Of a DNA stretch of 64,000 nucleotides, positions 26,487 through 34,132 are shown one piece after another (positions within the stretch are counted from its first letter, which is position 1; every line of letters begins with the position of its first letter). Source of the DNA: Vibrio comitans (GTDB lineage Bacteria > Pseudomonadota > Gammaproteobacteria > Enterobacterales > Vibrionaceae); contig AP024866.1 of assembly GCA_024346835.1 (NCBI GenBank), positions 1,984,001 to 2,048,000 of the forward strand, read 5' to 3'. The position numbers and the translations under genes were made by a program. The notes beneath the pieces were generated by a model. It was not told the origin of the DNA. It did no database searches and saw only the letters and a list, made by a program, of their open reading frames with translations.

Positions 26487-27314
26487 CTATTTAATGCCTT
26501 TGCTACCTGCCGTTAAGCCAAGTATTAGCATGTCATCTTTGATGATCACGTTCTCTGGTGCGAAGGTAACGAGGTTGGATTCAAAGCCCCAATCTCCCTT
26601 GCCCCAACGCTCACTGTCAAAAGAGGTAAAGTCATCGCGCCAATCTAGCTCAAATTCGCCATTTTCATAGCTATGATATTCAATCCAGTCTACGTATTGA
26701 TACAGAGGTAAATCTTCCTTATTAAATTTACCAACCCATTCAGCTGCTTCTGATATCCATAGATTCATACGGTAGCTTTGCGGAGCAGAGCGCATATCAA
26801 TAACCTGCTGAGAATTTTCAGCTCGCTCTGTGTAGACTTCTTTACCATCGACTAACCAACTGATCTCATCTGGTGTCCAAATAACGGTAAACTCATGAAA
26901 TTCATCCATATTCGCCAACTCATGAATATTCTCAGAGTGGATTCGATTTACTGAGTCACCGGTGATTAAATTGGTTTGGAATTGATTTGGGTTCTTGCCG
27001 ATCACTTCAATATCAATCTCACGCCAAGGTATGCCACCCTGCCAAGACTCATTGTCATAAGTAAAGAACGATGAAACGACACCAGGGTTTGACACCATTT
27101 TCATTCGAACGACAAACTTTCCAAACTTCACCTTATCTTTGCTGTAAACCTCTGCGCCATACAAAGGCACATCAGAGGTATTTAGTTTACCCGATGCTGC
27201 CATGGTGTCTTGATTCACATTCTGGTTTTCTGCAGGAGCACTGCTGCTTGATGTGCATCCTATAAGGACAGAGCTCATCAATAACGCACTACCCAGTTTA
27301 GCAATTCGATTCAT
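26487..27314 (-). CDS. GH16-family glycoside hydrolase lipoprotein
   Basis: 275 residues. The signal MNRIAKLGSALLMSSVLIGCTSS has lipobox LIGC. The catalytic motif is EIDIEVIG (E-x-D-x-E) at about residue 100, embedded in WREIDIEVIGKNPNQFQTNL, the GH16 jelly-roll active site; other family strands include FHEFTVIWTPDEISWLVDGKEV. The pattern is closest to lichenase/beta-1,3-1,4-glucanase-like members, though agarase or laminarinase activity is not excluded. It would sit on the outer membrane or periplasmic face, cutting beta-glucan-type algal polymers. Flanked by two LacI regulators. No transporter for the products is nearby. Confidence 0.85.
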   Translation of the reverse strand: MNRIAKLGSALLMSSVLIGCTSSSSAPAENQNVNQDTMAASGKLNTSDVPLYGAEVYSKDKVKFGKFVVRMKMVSNPGVVSSFFTYDNESWQGGIPWREIDIEVIGKNPNQFQTNLITGDSVNRIHSENIHELANMDEFHEFTVIWTPDEISWLVDGKEVYTERAENSQQVIDMRSAPQSYRMNLWISEAAEWVGKFNKEDLPLYQYVDWIEYHSYENGEFELDWRDDFTSFDSERWGKGDWGFESNLVTFAPENVIIKDDMLILGLTAGSKGIK

Positions 27315-27659
27315 TATTTCTTCCCTTAAGACCGTTAAGACTATCTAGACACGCACAAATCAAACTGCATCGAATAGAGCATTATTTTCAATGTGTTTTC
27401 TGCTCTATCCACAATGCTGCTTTTGACTGCAGGTATTCTAATTAACTGAAATCATTATATTTATCTGCAAGAAGATTTGTTCAAAATGCTATGAATAGTG
27501 AGAGGTACAACCGCCAGTATCTTTCATGAAATTTAACCATTAAAAACAAAGACTTAAGGTGCTTATTGATGAGTTTGTTTCACGATGCATTATGGGTTTG
27601 TGGCTAGGATCGATATGCGGTAATTCAAACAAGAAGACGGACAAACAAAGAGAAGATTG
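27315..27659. other. 345-base region before the GH16 gene
   Basis: Carries the GH16 promoter and an 8-bp inverted repeat, ATAGAGCA (27374-27381) / TGCTCTAT (27401-27408), 60-95 bases upstream of the start. It is the likeliest place for a LacI operator or a UTR hairpin. A palindromic TTTCATGAAA stands at 27522-27531. No gene is evident. Confidence 0.45.
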
Positions 27660-28667
27660 TTAGCCACTAAGGGCAACCTTATCGGTACTGCCTCTGACAA
27701 TCAGCTCTAACTCTAAAGCAGGAAAGCTCACCGTTTTTCCTGCAATCATAGCCATCATCTGTTGTATGGCCATTTTTCCCATTTCCGGCAAGGGCTGCTT
27801 TATTGTTGTCAGTTTCGGTAGGAACACGGACGCTGCTGGCGAATCATCAAAGCCAACCACTGATACTTGCTCTGGCACCTTGATACCATTTTGCAGCAAG
27901 GTTTTAATTGCCCCTAACGCACTAAGATCATTAGCCGCAAAAACTGCTGTAAACTCAATATCTTGATCAATCAATGATTGCACTGCTCGGGACGCACGGC
28001 TAGCTCTATAGCCACCATCTAAACTCAGCTTCGCATCATGATCTATTCCTGCACTTTCAAGGCTCTCTCGATAACCAATGCTGCGTTGCAATGAGTCCTT
28101 ATTGCCTAACTCACCGCTATAAAGATGAACAATATTTCTATGACCAAGTCCTATAAGATGATCGGTAGCTAAGCGTCCACCAGCGATATTATCAATACTT
28201 ATATGTGGGTAAATACCTTCGCTTACACCAGCAACAACCAAAACGGGCAACTCACCAACGATCACCTTTATTTCAGCTTCAGACAAGCTATTAACAAGAA
28301 CAATAAGTCCCTCAACCCCTTGTTTAAGCATCCGCTGAATCACATTCGCTTCTCGTGCTTTATCCCAATGGCTCGTCTCGATGACAAGACGATAGGCACT
28401 ATTTTGAATCGCAGGATCCATGCCATCTAAAGTGCTGCTAATGAAGGAACTATCGAATGTCGGAATCATTAAACCAATCAGTTTCTCTTTGGTTTTCACC
28501 ACTTTCTGCTTGGCATTTAAAGGAATGAAACCCAACTCTGATATAGCCCGTTCAATGGCCGTTATTTTCTGCTCAGCAATAGGAGTTGTTCGATTGAGAT
28601 AGCGTGACACCGTGCTCATAGAAATATTGGCAGCTTCTGCGATATCTTTTGCAGTAGGTGTTTTCAT
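27660..28667 (-). CDS. LacI-family regulator (paralogue 2 beside the GH16 gene)
   Basis: 335 residues: HTH MKTPTAKDIAEAANISMSTVSRYLNR, hinge, and effector domain LIGLMIPTFDSSFISSTLDGMD ... AVFAANDLSALGAIKTLLQNGIKVPEQVSVVGFDDS. It lies upstream of, and in the same orientation as, the GH16 gene, 346 bases away, and is a paralogue of the convergent regulator at 25414-26415. A duplicated regulator pair around one enzyme suggests two related inducers or cross-talk. Effector unknown. Confidence 0.87.
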   Translation of the reverse strand: MKTPTAKDIAEAANISMSTVSRYLNRTTPIAEQKITAIERAISELGFIPLNAKQKVVKTKEKLIGLMIPTFDSSFISSTLDGMDPAIQNSAYRLVIETSHWDKAREANVIQRMLKQGVEGLIVLVNSLSEAEIKVIVGELPVLVVAGVSEGIYPHISIDNIAGGRLATDHLIGLGHRNIVHLYSGELGNKDSLQRSIGYRESLESAGIDHDAKLSLDGGYRASRASRAVQSLIDQDIEFTAVFAANDLSALGAIKTLLQNGIKVPEQVSVVGFDDSPAASVFLPKLTTIKQPLPEMGKMAIQQMMAMIAGKTVSFPALELELIVRGSTDKVALSG

Positions 28668-28891
28668 TCAATTTTTCAGATGGTGAGTAGGAGAAAAAAT
28701 TATACCGATTATTCAGTGTGTTGCCGTTAACTAACTCTAAAAAAGATGGCAAGCAAGATAACAAAAAAGCCTCCGCTTAAAGAGTGACTCTGTCATTCCT
28801 TTTAGTTTGAGGGACGTCACCAAACAAAAATTTAATACGCTAACCACAAATACTTTTTGTTGGCTATTGACCAAAACAAGCCTATGATGGC

Positions 28892-29098
28892 CCTGTTTTG
28901 GGGAGTAGTTAGCGCAAGTTTACTTATCGTCATCCCGTTAAGCGCATGTTTAACCGGTAAGTAAAGGTGATTGGTTGATATCCAGTCACTCCAACGAGAC
29001 CAACGCATTCATTGATCAGCAGCATACCGCGTATGCCTGTTGGTTTTTATGTTTTGCGGAAGGTCACCTAAAACCCGTCCTTCTGCTCAGGAGGAAAT
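28892..29098 (+). promoter_or_regulatory. yybP-ykoY-type manganese riboswitch leader of alx
   Basis: The conserved loops of the yybP-ykoY class are visible: GGGGAGTAG (28900-28908) near the 5' end and ACGAGACC (28994-29001) in the second helical arm. The class binds Mn(II) and usually precedes alx/mntP-type genes. Downstream, ACCAAC (28999-29004) can pair with GTTGGT (29039-29044), closing a hairpin that contains GCATAC/GTATGC and is followed by TTTTTA, a possible terminator in the expression platform. The ribosome site AGGAGGA at 29089-29095 follows. The exact ends of the aptamer are approximate. Confidence 0.82.
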
Positions 29099-30097
29099 AT
29101 GTCCCCTATTCTAAATGCTACCCAATTAAGTTCCTCTGCTCCGATGCAAGAGTCGCTGAGTATGTATGGCGTCTTTGGTCTACTGACCCTTGTTCTAGTT
29201 GCACTGGACATCTACCAAACTCGCGGTGGCTCAGTAACCATGAAGAAAGCACTTGGTTGGAGTATTTTCTGGTTTGTGTTGGCGTTTGTATTTGCTGCCT
29301 CTATTTACTTTTTCTGGGATTTCTATGCACCGCACAGTGTGTACTCTTCTGAGAAAGCAACAATAGCCTTTTTAACCGGCTATCTATTAGAGAAGTCCTT
29401 AAGCGTTGATAATCTATTTGTATTTGCAATCATCTTCACTCAATACAAGGTGCCGGAACACTTGCGGCCTAGAGCGCTACTATGGGGTGTTATTGGTGCT
29501 CTGGTATTGCGTGCCGTTATGATTGTTATTGGCGCTAAACTACTGGCAGAGTATCACTGGGTATTGTACCTATTTGCAGCGTTCCTGATTTGGACAGGTA
29601 TTCAATTGGCTCGCGATAAAGGCGAAGAGGAAGAAATAAATCCTTACCCAGAACAGTTGATTCGCAAATTCCTACCAGTGTCCGATGACTATCAAGGTAA
29701 CAGCTTGGTATTCAAACAAGCGGGTAAATGGATTGCCACACCAATGCTGATTGTGGTGGGAGTCATTGCGGTGATGGATGTGATGTTTGCTTTGGATTCA
29801 ATACCTGCAATCTTTGCGGTAACACAGCAACCTTTCTTGGTACTGGCGGCCAACGTGTTTGCGCTCCTTGGGCTGCGTTCTCTGTACTTTGTATTGCAAG
29901 CGATGTTGGATAAGTTTATTTACCTCAAGCCAGCGCTTTCGATCATCATGATCTTTATTGGTATAAAGATGGTGTTGGTGGGCACAGAATATGCGATAGC
30001 AACCACTTGGTCTTTAGGTTTCTTAGTCACGATTATGAGTAGTGCGGTTCTAGCATCTATGTATAAAAATCGCATTAGCGAATTATCTAACTCATAA
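29099..30097 (+). CDS. alx: Alx/TerC-family manganese exporter-like membrane protein
   Basis: 332 residues with about nine membrane spans. The TerC-family metal motifs are LLEKSLSVDNLFVFAIIF and MDVMFALDSIPAIFAVT, with the acidic residues in S-V-D-N and A-L-D-S-I. Similarity to E. coli Alx is clear along the length (AFLTGYLLEKSL, LFAAFLIWTGIQLA). Alx exports manganese and is controlled by the same riboswitch class present here, which supports the call. Start at ATG 29099 behind AGGAGGA. The transcript ends at 30136-30158. Confidence 0.9.
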   Translation: MSPILNATQLSSSAPMQESLSMYGVFGLLTLVLVALDIYQTRGGSVTMKKALGWSIFWFVLAFVFAASIYFFWDFYAPHSVYSSEKATIAFLTGYLLEKSLSVDNLFVFAIIFTQYKVPEHLRPRALLWGVIGALVLRAVMIVIGAKLLAEYHWVLYLFAAFLIWTGIQLARDKGEEEEINPYPEQLIRKFLPVSDDYQGNSLVFKQAGKWIATPMLIVVGVIAVMDVMFALDSIPAIFAVTQQPFLVLAANVFALLGLRSLYFVLQAMLDKFIYLKPALSIIMIFIGIKMVLVGTEYAIATTWSLGFLVTIMSSAVLASMYKNRISELSNS

Positions 30098-30135
30098 ACA
30101 GACAAACGGACACTCGTTTCGATTCAATCCATTCA

Positions 30136-30158
30136 GGCTAGCCATTCGCTAGCCTTTT
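30136..30158 (+). terminator. Terminator after alx
   Basis: GGCTAGC, loop CATTC, GCTAGCC, then TTTT. Confidence 0.88.
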
Positions 30159-30164
30159 GTTTAC

Positions 30165-31346
30165 CTAATCTTGCATGGATAAAATTAACGGCACACCAAC
30201 AAAACAGGCCAGTAATACGCTGGTTATCGGCAATATACCTGAATCTGGGTAAACTGCGATGTCTGATGAAAGAGACAATAAAGCACCACCAGCGGTCATT
30301 ATGGCTCCGCCCAAACCCGACGCTGAACCAATTAATGTCGGAGCAACATTCAGCATTCGAATGGTCGCACTAGGAATAATCAATCCATTTCCCAGGCCAA
30401 CGAAAAACATCAAACCAAAGAAAACGCTTGGCATGTCAGCGCCGCAATTGGCGATAATAATGATGCCTATAAGACCAAGGGCAGCAACCCCACTGCCCAT
30501 TCTTATCAGCACTTTTGAACAAAAGGTCTGACTTAAATGGCTTGTCAGATAGTTTCCAAGAAAATAACCTGCTGGGGTCAGGGCAAAATATAAGCCAAAC
30601 GAAGACGGTGACAAGTCGTAGTGCTTGGTCGCAATTAAAGGCCCTGCCGATAGAAAGATCAAAAACGCGCCATTGGACAGCATGGTAACCAGTGAGTTAC
30701 TCACAAAGTGCTTATCCTTAATAAGAGTTCTAAATCCTTGATTTCGAGTATTAGACGACTGGTTTATTTGTTGTGCAGTCTCCCCCATATCGAAATACGC
30801 TAGCACACCAACCATCAACGCAAATGCCAACAGAAAAAGAAAGGCGGCATGCCAATCAAAATACTCGCTTAAGAAACCGCCAAGGGTCGGAGAAATCATA
30901 GGAACTAGAGACATTCCCATCATGATATAGCTCATTCTGCGCATTGCCAGTGGCCCAGAATCAACATCTCTCACTACCGTTCGCGCAATGATAGCCACAG
31001 TAACAACCACAGCTTGAAGCATTCTAAATAGCATGAATAGCCAGATGTTTTCGGACAATAGGCAACCTAATGTTGCCAATGAAAACGCAACGATAGCCCC
31101 TAGCACGACAGGCCGGCGCCCATATCTATCCGATAAAGGACCTGCAAAAAGCTGAACGACCGCAGTCATAGCTATGTAGCCAGAAATAGAGAGCTGAATG
31201 ACGGGATAGCCGACGTCATAGTACTCAGCCATATGAGGCAGTGACGGCAAAAAGATACTCATTGCCATCGCAGCTAATCCTGTCAACAACACTAGGGTCA
31301 ATGTTGACGGTGCTGAGCATCGCTGTGTTATTGATAGTTGAGTCAT
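30165..31346 (-). CDS. Bcr/CflA-family drug-resistance MFS efflux pump
   Basis: 393 residues, 12 membrane spans. The MFS motif A is seen as GPLSDRYGRRPVVLGA between spans 2 and 3, and the DHA1 pattern as the first-helix LPSLPHMAEYY with later RTVVRDVD. This set matches the Bcr/CflA/EmrD group of proton-driven exporters. Substrate unknown. Convergent with alx. No regulator adjacent. Confidence 0.87.
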   Translation of the reverse strand: MTQLSITQRCSAPSTLTLVLLTGLAAMAMSIFLPSLPHMAEYYDVGYPVIQLSISGYIAMTAVVQLFAGPLSDRYGRRPVVLGAIVAFSLATLGCLLSENIWLFMLFRMLQAVVVTVAIIARTVVRDVDSGPLAMRRMSYIMMGMSLVPMISPTLGGFLSEYFDWHAAFLFLLAFALMVGVLAYFDMGETAQQINQSSNTRNQGFRTLIKDKHFVSNSLVTMLSNGAFLIFLSAGPLIATKHYDLSPSSFGLYFALTPAGYFLGNYLTSHLSQTFCSKVLIRMGSGVAALGLIGIIIIANCGADMPSVFFGLMFFVGLGNGLIIPSATIRMLNVAPTLIGSASGLGGAIMTAGGALLSLSSDIAVYPDSGILPITSVLLACFVGVPLILSMQD

Positions 31347-31475
31347 ATAGAGTAATTTACATGCATCTTTGAAAGTATTGGAATCATACCTGAATCTTCA
31401 ACCCTATATTAATCACTTATGTATGATTAAATCCATCAAAACAAATAAAAGCCACTAATTAAAGAGGATTCAGTG

Positions 31476-32690
31476 CTAGATAGTTAAGTTATCAAACTTA
31501 GCAATTCGCGCAGCAAACGACTGTTTGTTTTCTTTTGAGATGGAACTTGCCATCGGTAGATCGGCTTTCATTGGATCAACCGCGCGGTTACGCACCAGTA
31601 CTTCAAAATGCAAATGGGGGCCCGTTAACCGTCCTGTCGCTCCGGCAATAGCAATCTTTTGCCCACGCTCAACATAATCACCTCGCTTAACTAAGAAGCG
31701 GTCAAGATGGAGATAGCGAGTGGTGTAAACACTGTTATGCTCGATAACAAGGTACTTTCCTGCATAAGGGTGATTCCTCACTCCAACTACCCTTCCGTCG
31801 CCAGTTGAATACACTGCTGCTCCGACGGGTGTCGCAAAATCCGTTCCGTTGTGAGGGCTAATGCGACCCGTCACTGGATGCTTGCGCCTAGGGTTAAATG
31901 ACGAGGTGATTCGACGATACTGTGCATTAACAGGATAGCGATTAAACGCCCTCTCCAAGCTATTTCCTTCTCGGTCATAGAAACGACCGTCATCAGCCAA
32001 AAAGGCCGCCACCTCTTTTTTCGCTAACTTAAAGGAAATGCCCTTAATCTCACTATTTCCTGTCGGGTGATCATCTAGGTATTGTGTATTGATCAACACA
32101 TCGAACCGGTCACCCGCCCTAAGTTCACGAGCAAAGTTAATTTTATCGTGCAAAACACGAGTGATATTGGCTATCTGATTAGAACTCAAGCCAATCTTGT
32201 GAGCCGATAATGAGAAACTACCTTCAACGGTGCCAGAATACAGAGTTTCTCTCCACTCACCTTGCTCCTCGATAAAGTTGTAATCAAACTCACCGGTTTC
32301 GATTTGAGTATAAGTCGCACGTTCAACCAAGCTGATATGGTAGGTCAGAGATAGAATCTGCCTGGTTGTGCTGTCAATAACAAACTCAAGGTGATCCCCT
32401 GGCTTTATCGTATCGAGTTGCAGTGGGATCTCATCCGCTGATAACACCTGTTGTAGGTTGCTATAGGGTAGCTCCCACGCAGAGAAGATATCACTAAGGG
32501 TATCGCCAACTTTAACGAAGTAATGAACACGAATAGGCGTTTGCTCACGCTCAACCTCAGGTGCTGGCGTTATCAAGATTTCGATCGGTTGCTTGTTCTG
32601 GGGTGTTGATTGCAGTGCTTCAGGTAGTAACAAAGCAAGCGTAAAAGCGACTATAGCAATAGCCAAAGCAATGAGTCTAAAGTGTTTCAT
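31476..32690 (-). CDS. M23-family murein DD-endopeptidase (ShyA/ShyB/MepM-like)
   Basis: 404 residues with one N-terminal membrane anchor or uncleaved signal (RLIALAIAIVAFTLALLLPEA). A LysM-like OapA domain follows at about 55-100 (HYFVKVGDTLSDIFSAWELP). The C-terminal M23 domain has the zinc ligands HNGTDF (His and Asp) and GPHLHFEV (His-x-His). These enzymes cut D,D-crosslinks in murein for growth. A near-perfect Zur box sits 27-48 bases upstream and overlaps the likely promoter. In Vibrio cholerae the homologue ShyB is Zur-repressed and works in low zinc, so this gene is probably its counterpart. The promoter -10 is probably TACTAT (+ strand 32703-32708). Confidence 0.88.
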   Translation of the reverse strand: MKHFRLIALAIAIVAFTLALLLPEALQSTPQNKQPIEILITPAPEVEREQTPIRVHYFVKVGDTLSDIFSAWELPYSNLQQVLSADEIPLQLDTIKPGDHLEFVIDSTTRQILSLTYHISLVERATYTQIETGEFDYNFIEEQGEWRETLYSGTVEGSFSLSAHKIGLSSNQIANITRVLHDKINFARELRAGDRFDVLINTQYLDDHPTGNSEIKGISFKLAKKEVAAFLADDGRFYDREGNSLERAFNRYPVNAQYRRITSSFNPRRKHPVTGRISPHNGTDFATPVGAAVYSTGDGRVVGVRNHPYAGKYLVIEHNSVYTTRYLHLDRFLVKRGDYVERGQKIAIAGATGRLTGPHLHFEVLVRNRAVDPMKADLPMASSISKENKQSFAARIAKFDNLTI

Positions 32691-32716
32691 GAAATATCGT
32701 GCATAGTAGAATTGCC

Positions 32717-32738
32717 GAAATGTTATAACATAACAATC
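32717..32738 (-). promoter_or_regulatory. Zur box upstream of the M23 endopeptidase gene
   Basis: On the + strand GAAATGTTATAACATAACAATC. The core TGTTAT-AAC-ATAACA is a palindrome with 6-bp arms, and the left side matches the enterobacterial Zur consensus GAAATGTTATA exactly. It covers the likely -35 region of the minus-strand promoter. The zur gene itself is in this window. Confidence 0.8.
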
Positions 32739-32856
32739 AACTTAAAAAGCCTGATTATGAGCTTGATTGAACGAGTGAATTAAAACTGCTCGTAAACTCA
32801 TTGCATGTTGAGAAAATGGACGTCAATTAGGTTGAATCAATACCGATACAGAGCCT

Positions 32857-32894
32857 TAAAAAACAACGAAGCCCGCCGATAGAATCGACAGGCT
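32857..32894 (-). terminator. Terminator of the L,D-transpeptidase-like gene
   Basis: On the minus strand an 11-bp stem AGCCTGTCGAT / ATCGGCGGGCT (two G-U pairs) with loop TCT, then TTTTTT a few bases on. Confidence 0.75.
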
Positions 32895-32930
32895 TACACA
32901 ATCTAGGTCTGTATCTAAAAGAGCGCAGTA

Positions 32931-33560
32931 TTACGCACTTGCGTAAATAACACTACCGCCCTTGATCATATCGATGACCTTTTTATTCACCTCTGGCGAA
33001 AGTGCCGGGCATCCCCAACTACGGCCAAGATAACCATGCTTATTAATGAACTCTTTGGTCGCATAGTCTGCTGCGTGCACAACAATATGGCGATCTCTTG
33101 CTTTGTCATTCAACCCTTCACTCACACCATCTAAGCGCAAAGAGTAACCATGATTACCGTAATAGGTTTCATTGGTTAAGAAAACACCTAGCGAGGTTTG
33201 CCGAGAGCTCATAATGTTAGAAAACTCAGTCGCTGTTTTACCACCGCTGTTTACGCCGTGGGCTACATAGGTTTCAAAGGCTAACTTTTCTTTTTCAAGG
33301 TCAATAACAAAGAAGCGCTTTTCCGTTGACGGACGCTGATAATCAATAATAGTCAGTACTGGCTTTTTCGCACCCTCGGTGGATTCATATGCCAGATAAG
33401 CATTTTTGAACAAATCAAAGTCCATCACACCTTCTAAACCGATGGTGTGATACTTGTCTTCAATCTTGTTAACTTGAGATGTTTTTTCGACGGTTTTTGC
33501 GGTTACTGCACTCGACAACATTAGTGCCGACAAAAATAAAAATAACGATTTCACAGGCAA
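32931..33560 (-). CDS. Murein L,D-transpeptidase-like protein (YkuD_2 group)
   Basis: Up to 209 residues with an N-terminal signal (KSLFLFLSALMLSSAVTA). The catalytic region is HIVVHAADYA followed by GYLGRSWGCPALSPE, the H..SxGC pattern with nucleophile Cys of the YkuD_2/DUF4105-like L,D-transpeptidase branch. Such proteins form or edit L,D-crosslinks in the periplasm. Start is uncertain: TTG 33560 (GTGAG about 8 bases upstream) or GTG 33554, two codons later. It lies just upstream of the Zur-controlled endopeptidase on the same strand, giving two adjacent murein-modifying genes, but each has its own terminator or promoter. Confidence 0.82.
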   Translation of the reverse strand: MPVKSLFLFLSALMLSSAVTAKTVEKTSQVNKIEDKYHTIGLEGVMDFDLFKNAYLAYESTEGAKKPVLTIIDYQRPSTEKRFFVIDLEKEKLAFETYVAHGVNSGGKTATEFSNIMSSRQTSLGVFLTNETYYGNHGYSLRLDGVSEGLNDKARDRHIVVHAADYATKEFINKHGYLGRSWGCPALSPEVNKKVIDMIKGGSVIYASA

Positions 33561-33850
33561 TTATACTACTCACAAATAGAAATTTATGTTCGCTTACCCA
33601 TGACGTTCTATTATCCCTTTTTGTCATATGTAAGGCTAAGATTCAGACCGGAATTGTATATTAATTGATCAATTATTCAAGTCAGAATTGTGTTAACAAG
33701 CGTTTCTTGTATTGAAAACAATGTTTGCATCGCAGACCATGATTATGCCGATGATTATTTGGCCGGTTAACTATCTATCCTTTGCAATCCTCATCGTCCT
33801 CTATAAGATGAAGTTATCTCAGTTCGAGATCACATAGTTCAGGATTTACT

Positions 33851-34054
33851 ATGTTTGTTTCAAAGGATTGTCTTTTTATTCAGGACATCTTTATGATTTT
33901 CAAGATTACAGCACCAATTATGGAGCCCACTGAAGGGTCACCACACCAAACAGTTCACACTCAAAAAGCACACCTATCCCCTTTTGCTCTTCCTTGCACT
34001 TGCAACTCCCTCTTGCCGTCATATTCATTTTCTCGATTTTATTTTTCGTATTGA
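33851..34054 (+). CDS. Possible aromatic-rich leader peptide upstream of the aromatic permease
   Basis: 67 codons beginning at ATG 33851, with AGGA six bases upstream. Two in-frame ATGs follow (33893, 33920). The last eleven codons read SYSFSRFYFSY then stop, with three Phe and three Tyr, the kind of run found in leaders that sense aromatic amino acids. The rest has no known domain. The GC-rich stretch at 34079-34094 lies 24 bases after the stop, and the permease starts 78 bases after it. No T-run terminator is obvious, so attenuation is only a suggestion; chance is possible. Confidence 0.35.
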   Translation: MFVSKDCLFIQDIFMIFKITAPIMEPTEGSPHQTVHTQKAHLSPFALPCTCNSLLPSYSFSRFYFSY

Positions 34055-34078
34055 TTCTCATCGACTAATCACTACGCC

Positions 34079-34094
34079 TGCGCGCACGCGCATG
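34079..34094. repeat. Alternating pyrimidine-purine tract with 6-bp palindromic arms
   Basis: TGCGCGCACGCGCATG alternates strictly for 16 bases; within it TGCGCG and CGCGCA are inverted arms. It could adopt a GC hairpin in RNA or Z-DNA in the leader of the tyrP-like gene. It stands out against an AT-rich surround. Confidence 0.5.
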
Positions 34095-34132
34095 AATTCA
34101 AAATTTAATTAATATTTACGGTTTTATAGAAA

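Larger units (their letters stand above)
33561..34132. other. 572-base leader region of the tyrP-like gene
   Basis: Contains a 14-bp perfect palindrome TAATTGATCAATTA (33662-33675), a possible leader peptide at 33851-34054 and a 16-base alternating pyrimidine-purine stretch at 34079-34094. I find no TyrR-type box (TGTAAA-N6-TTTACA). A long transcribed leader is likely. Confidence 0.5.

Noticed and set aside
28975..29352. 125-codon frame starting in the riboswitch and overlapping alx
   Set aside because: It lies within the structured leader and then out of frame inside alx; its Cys/Leu-rich product has no family.
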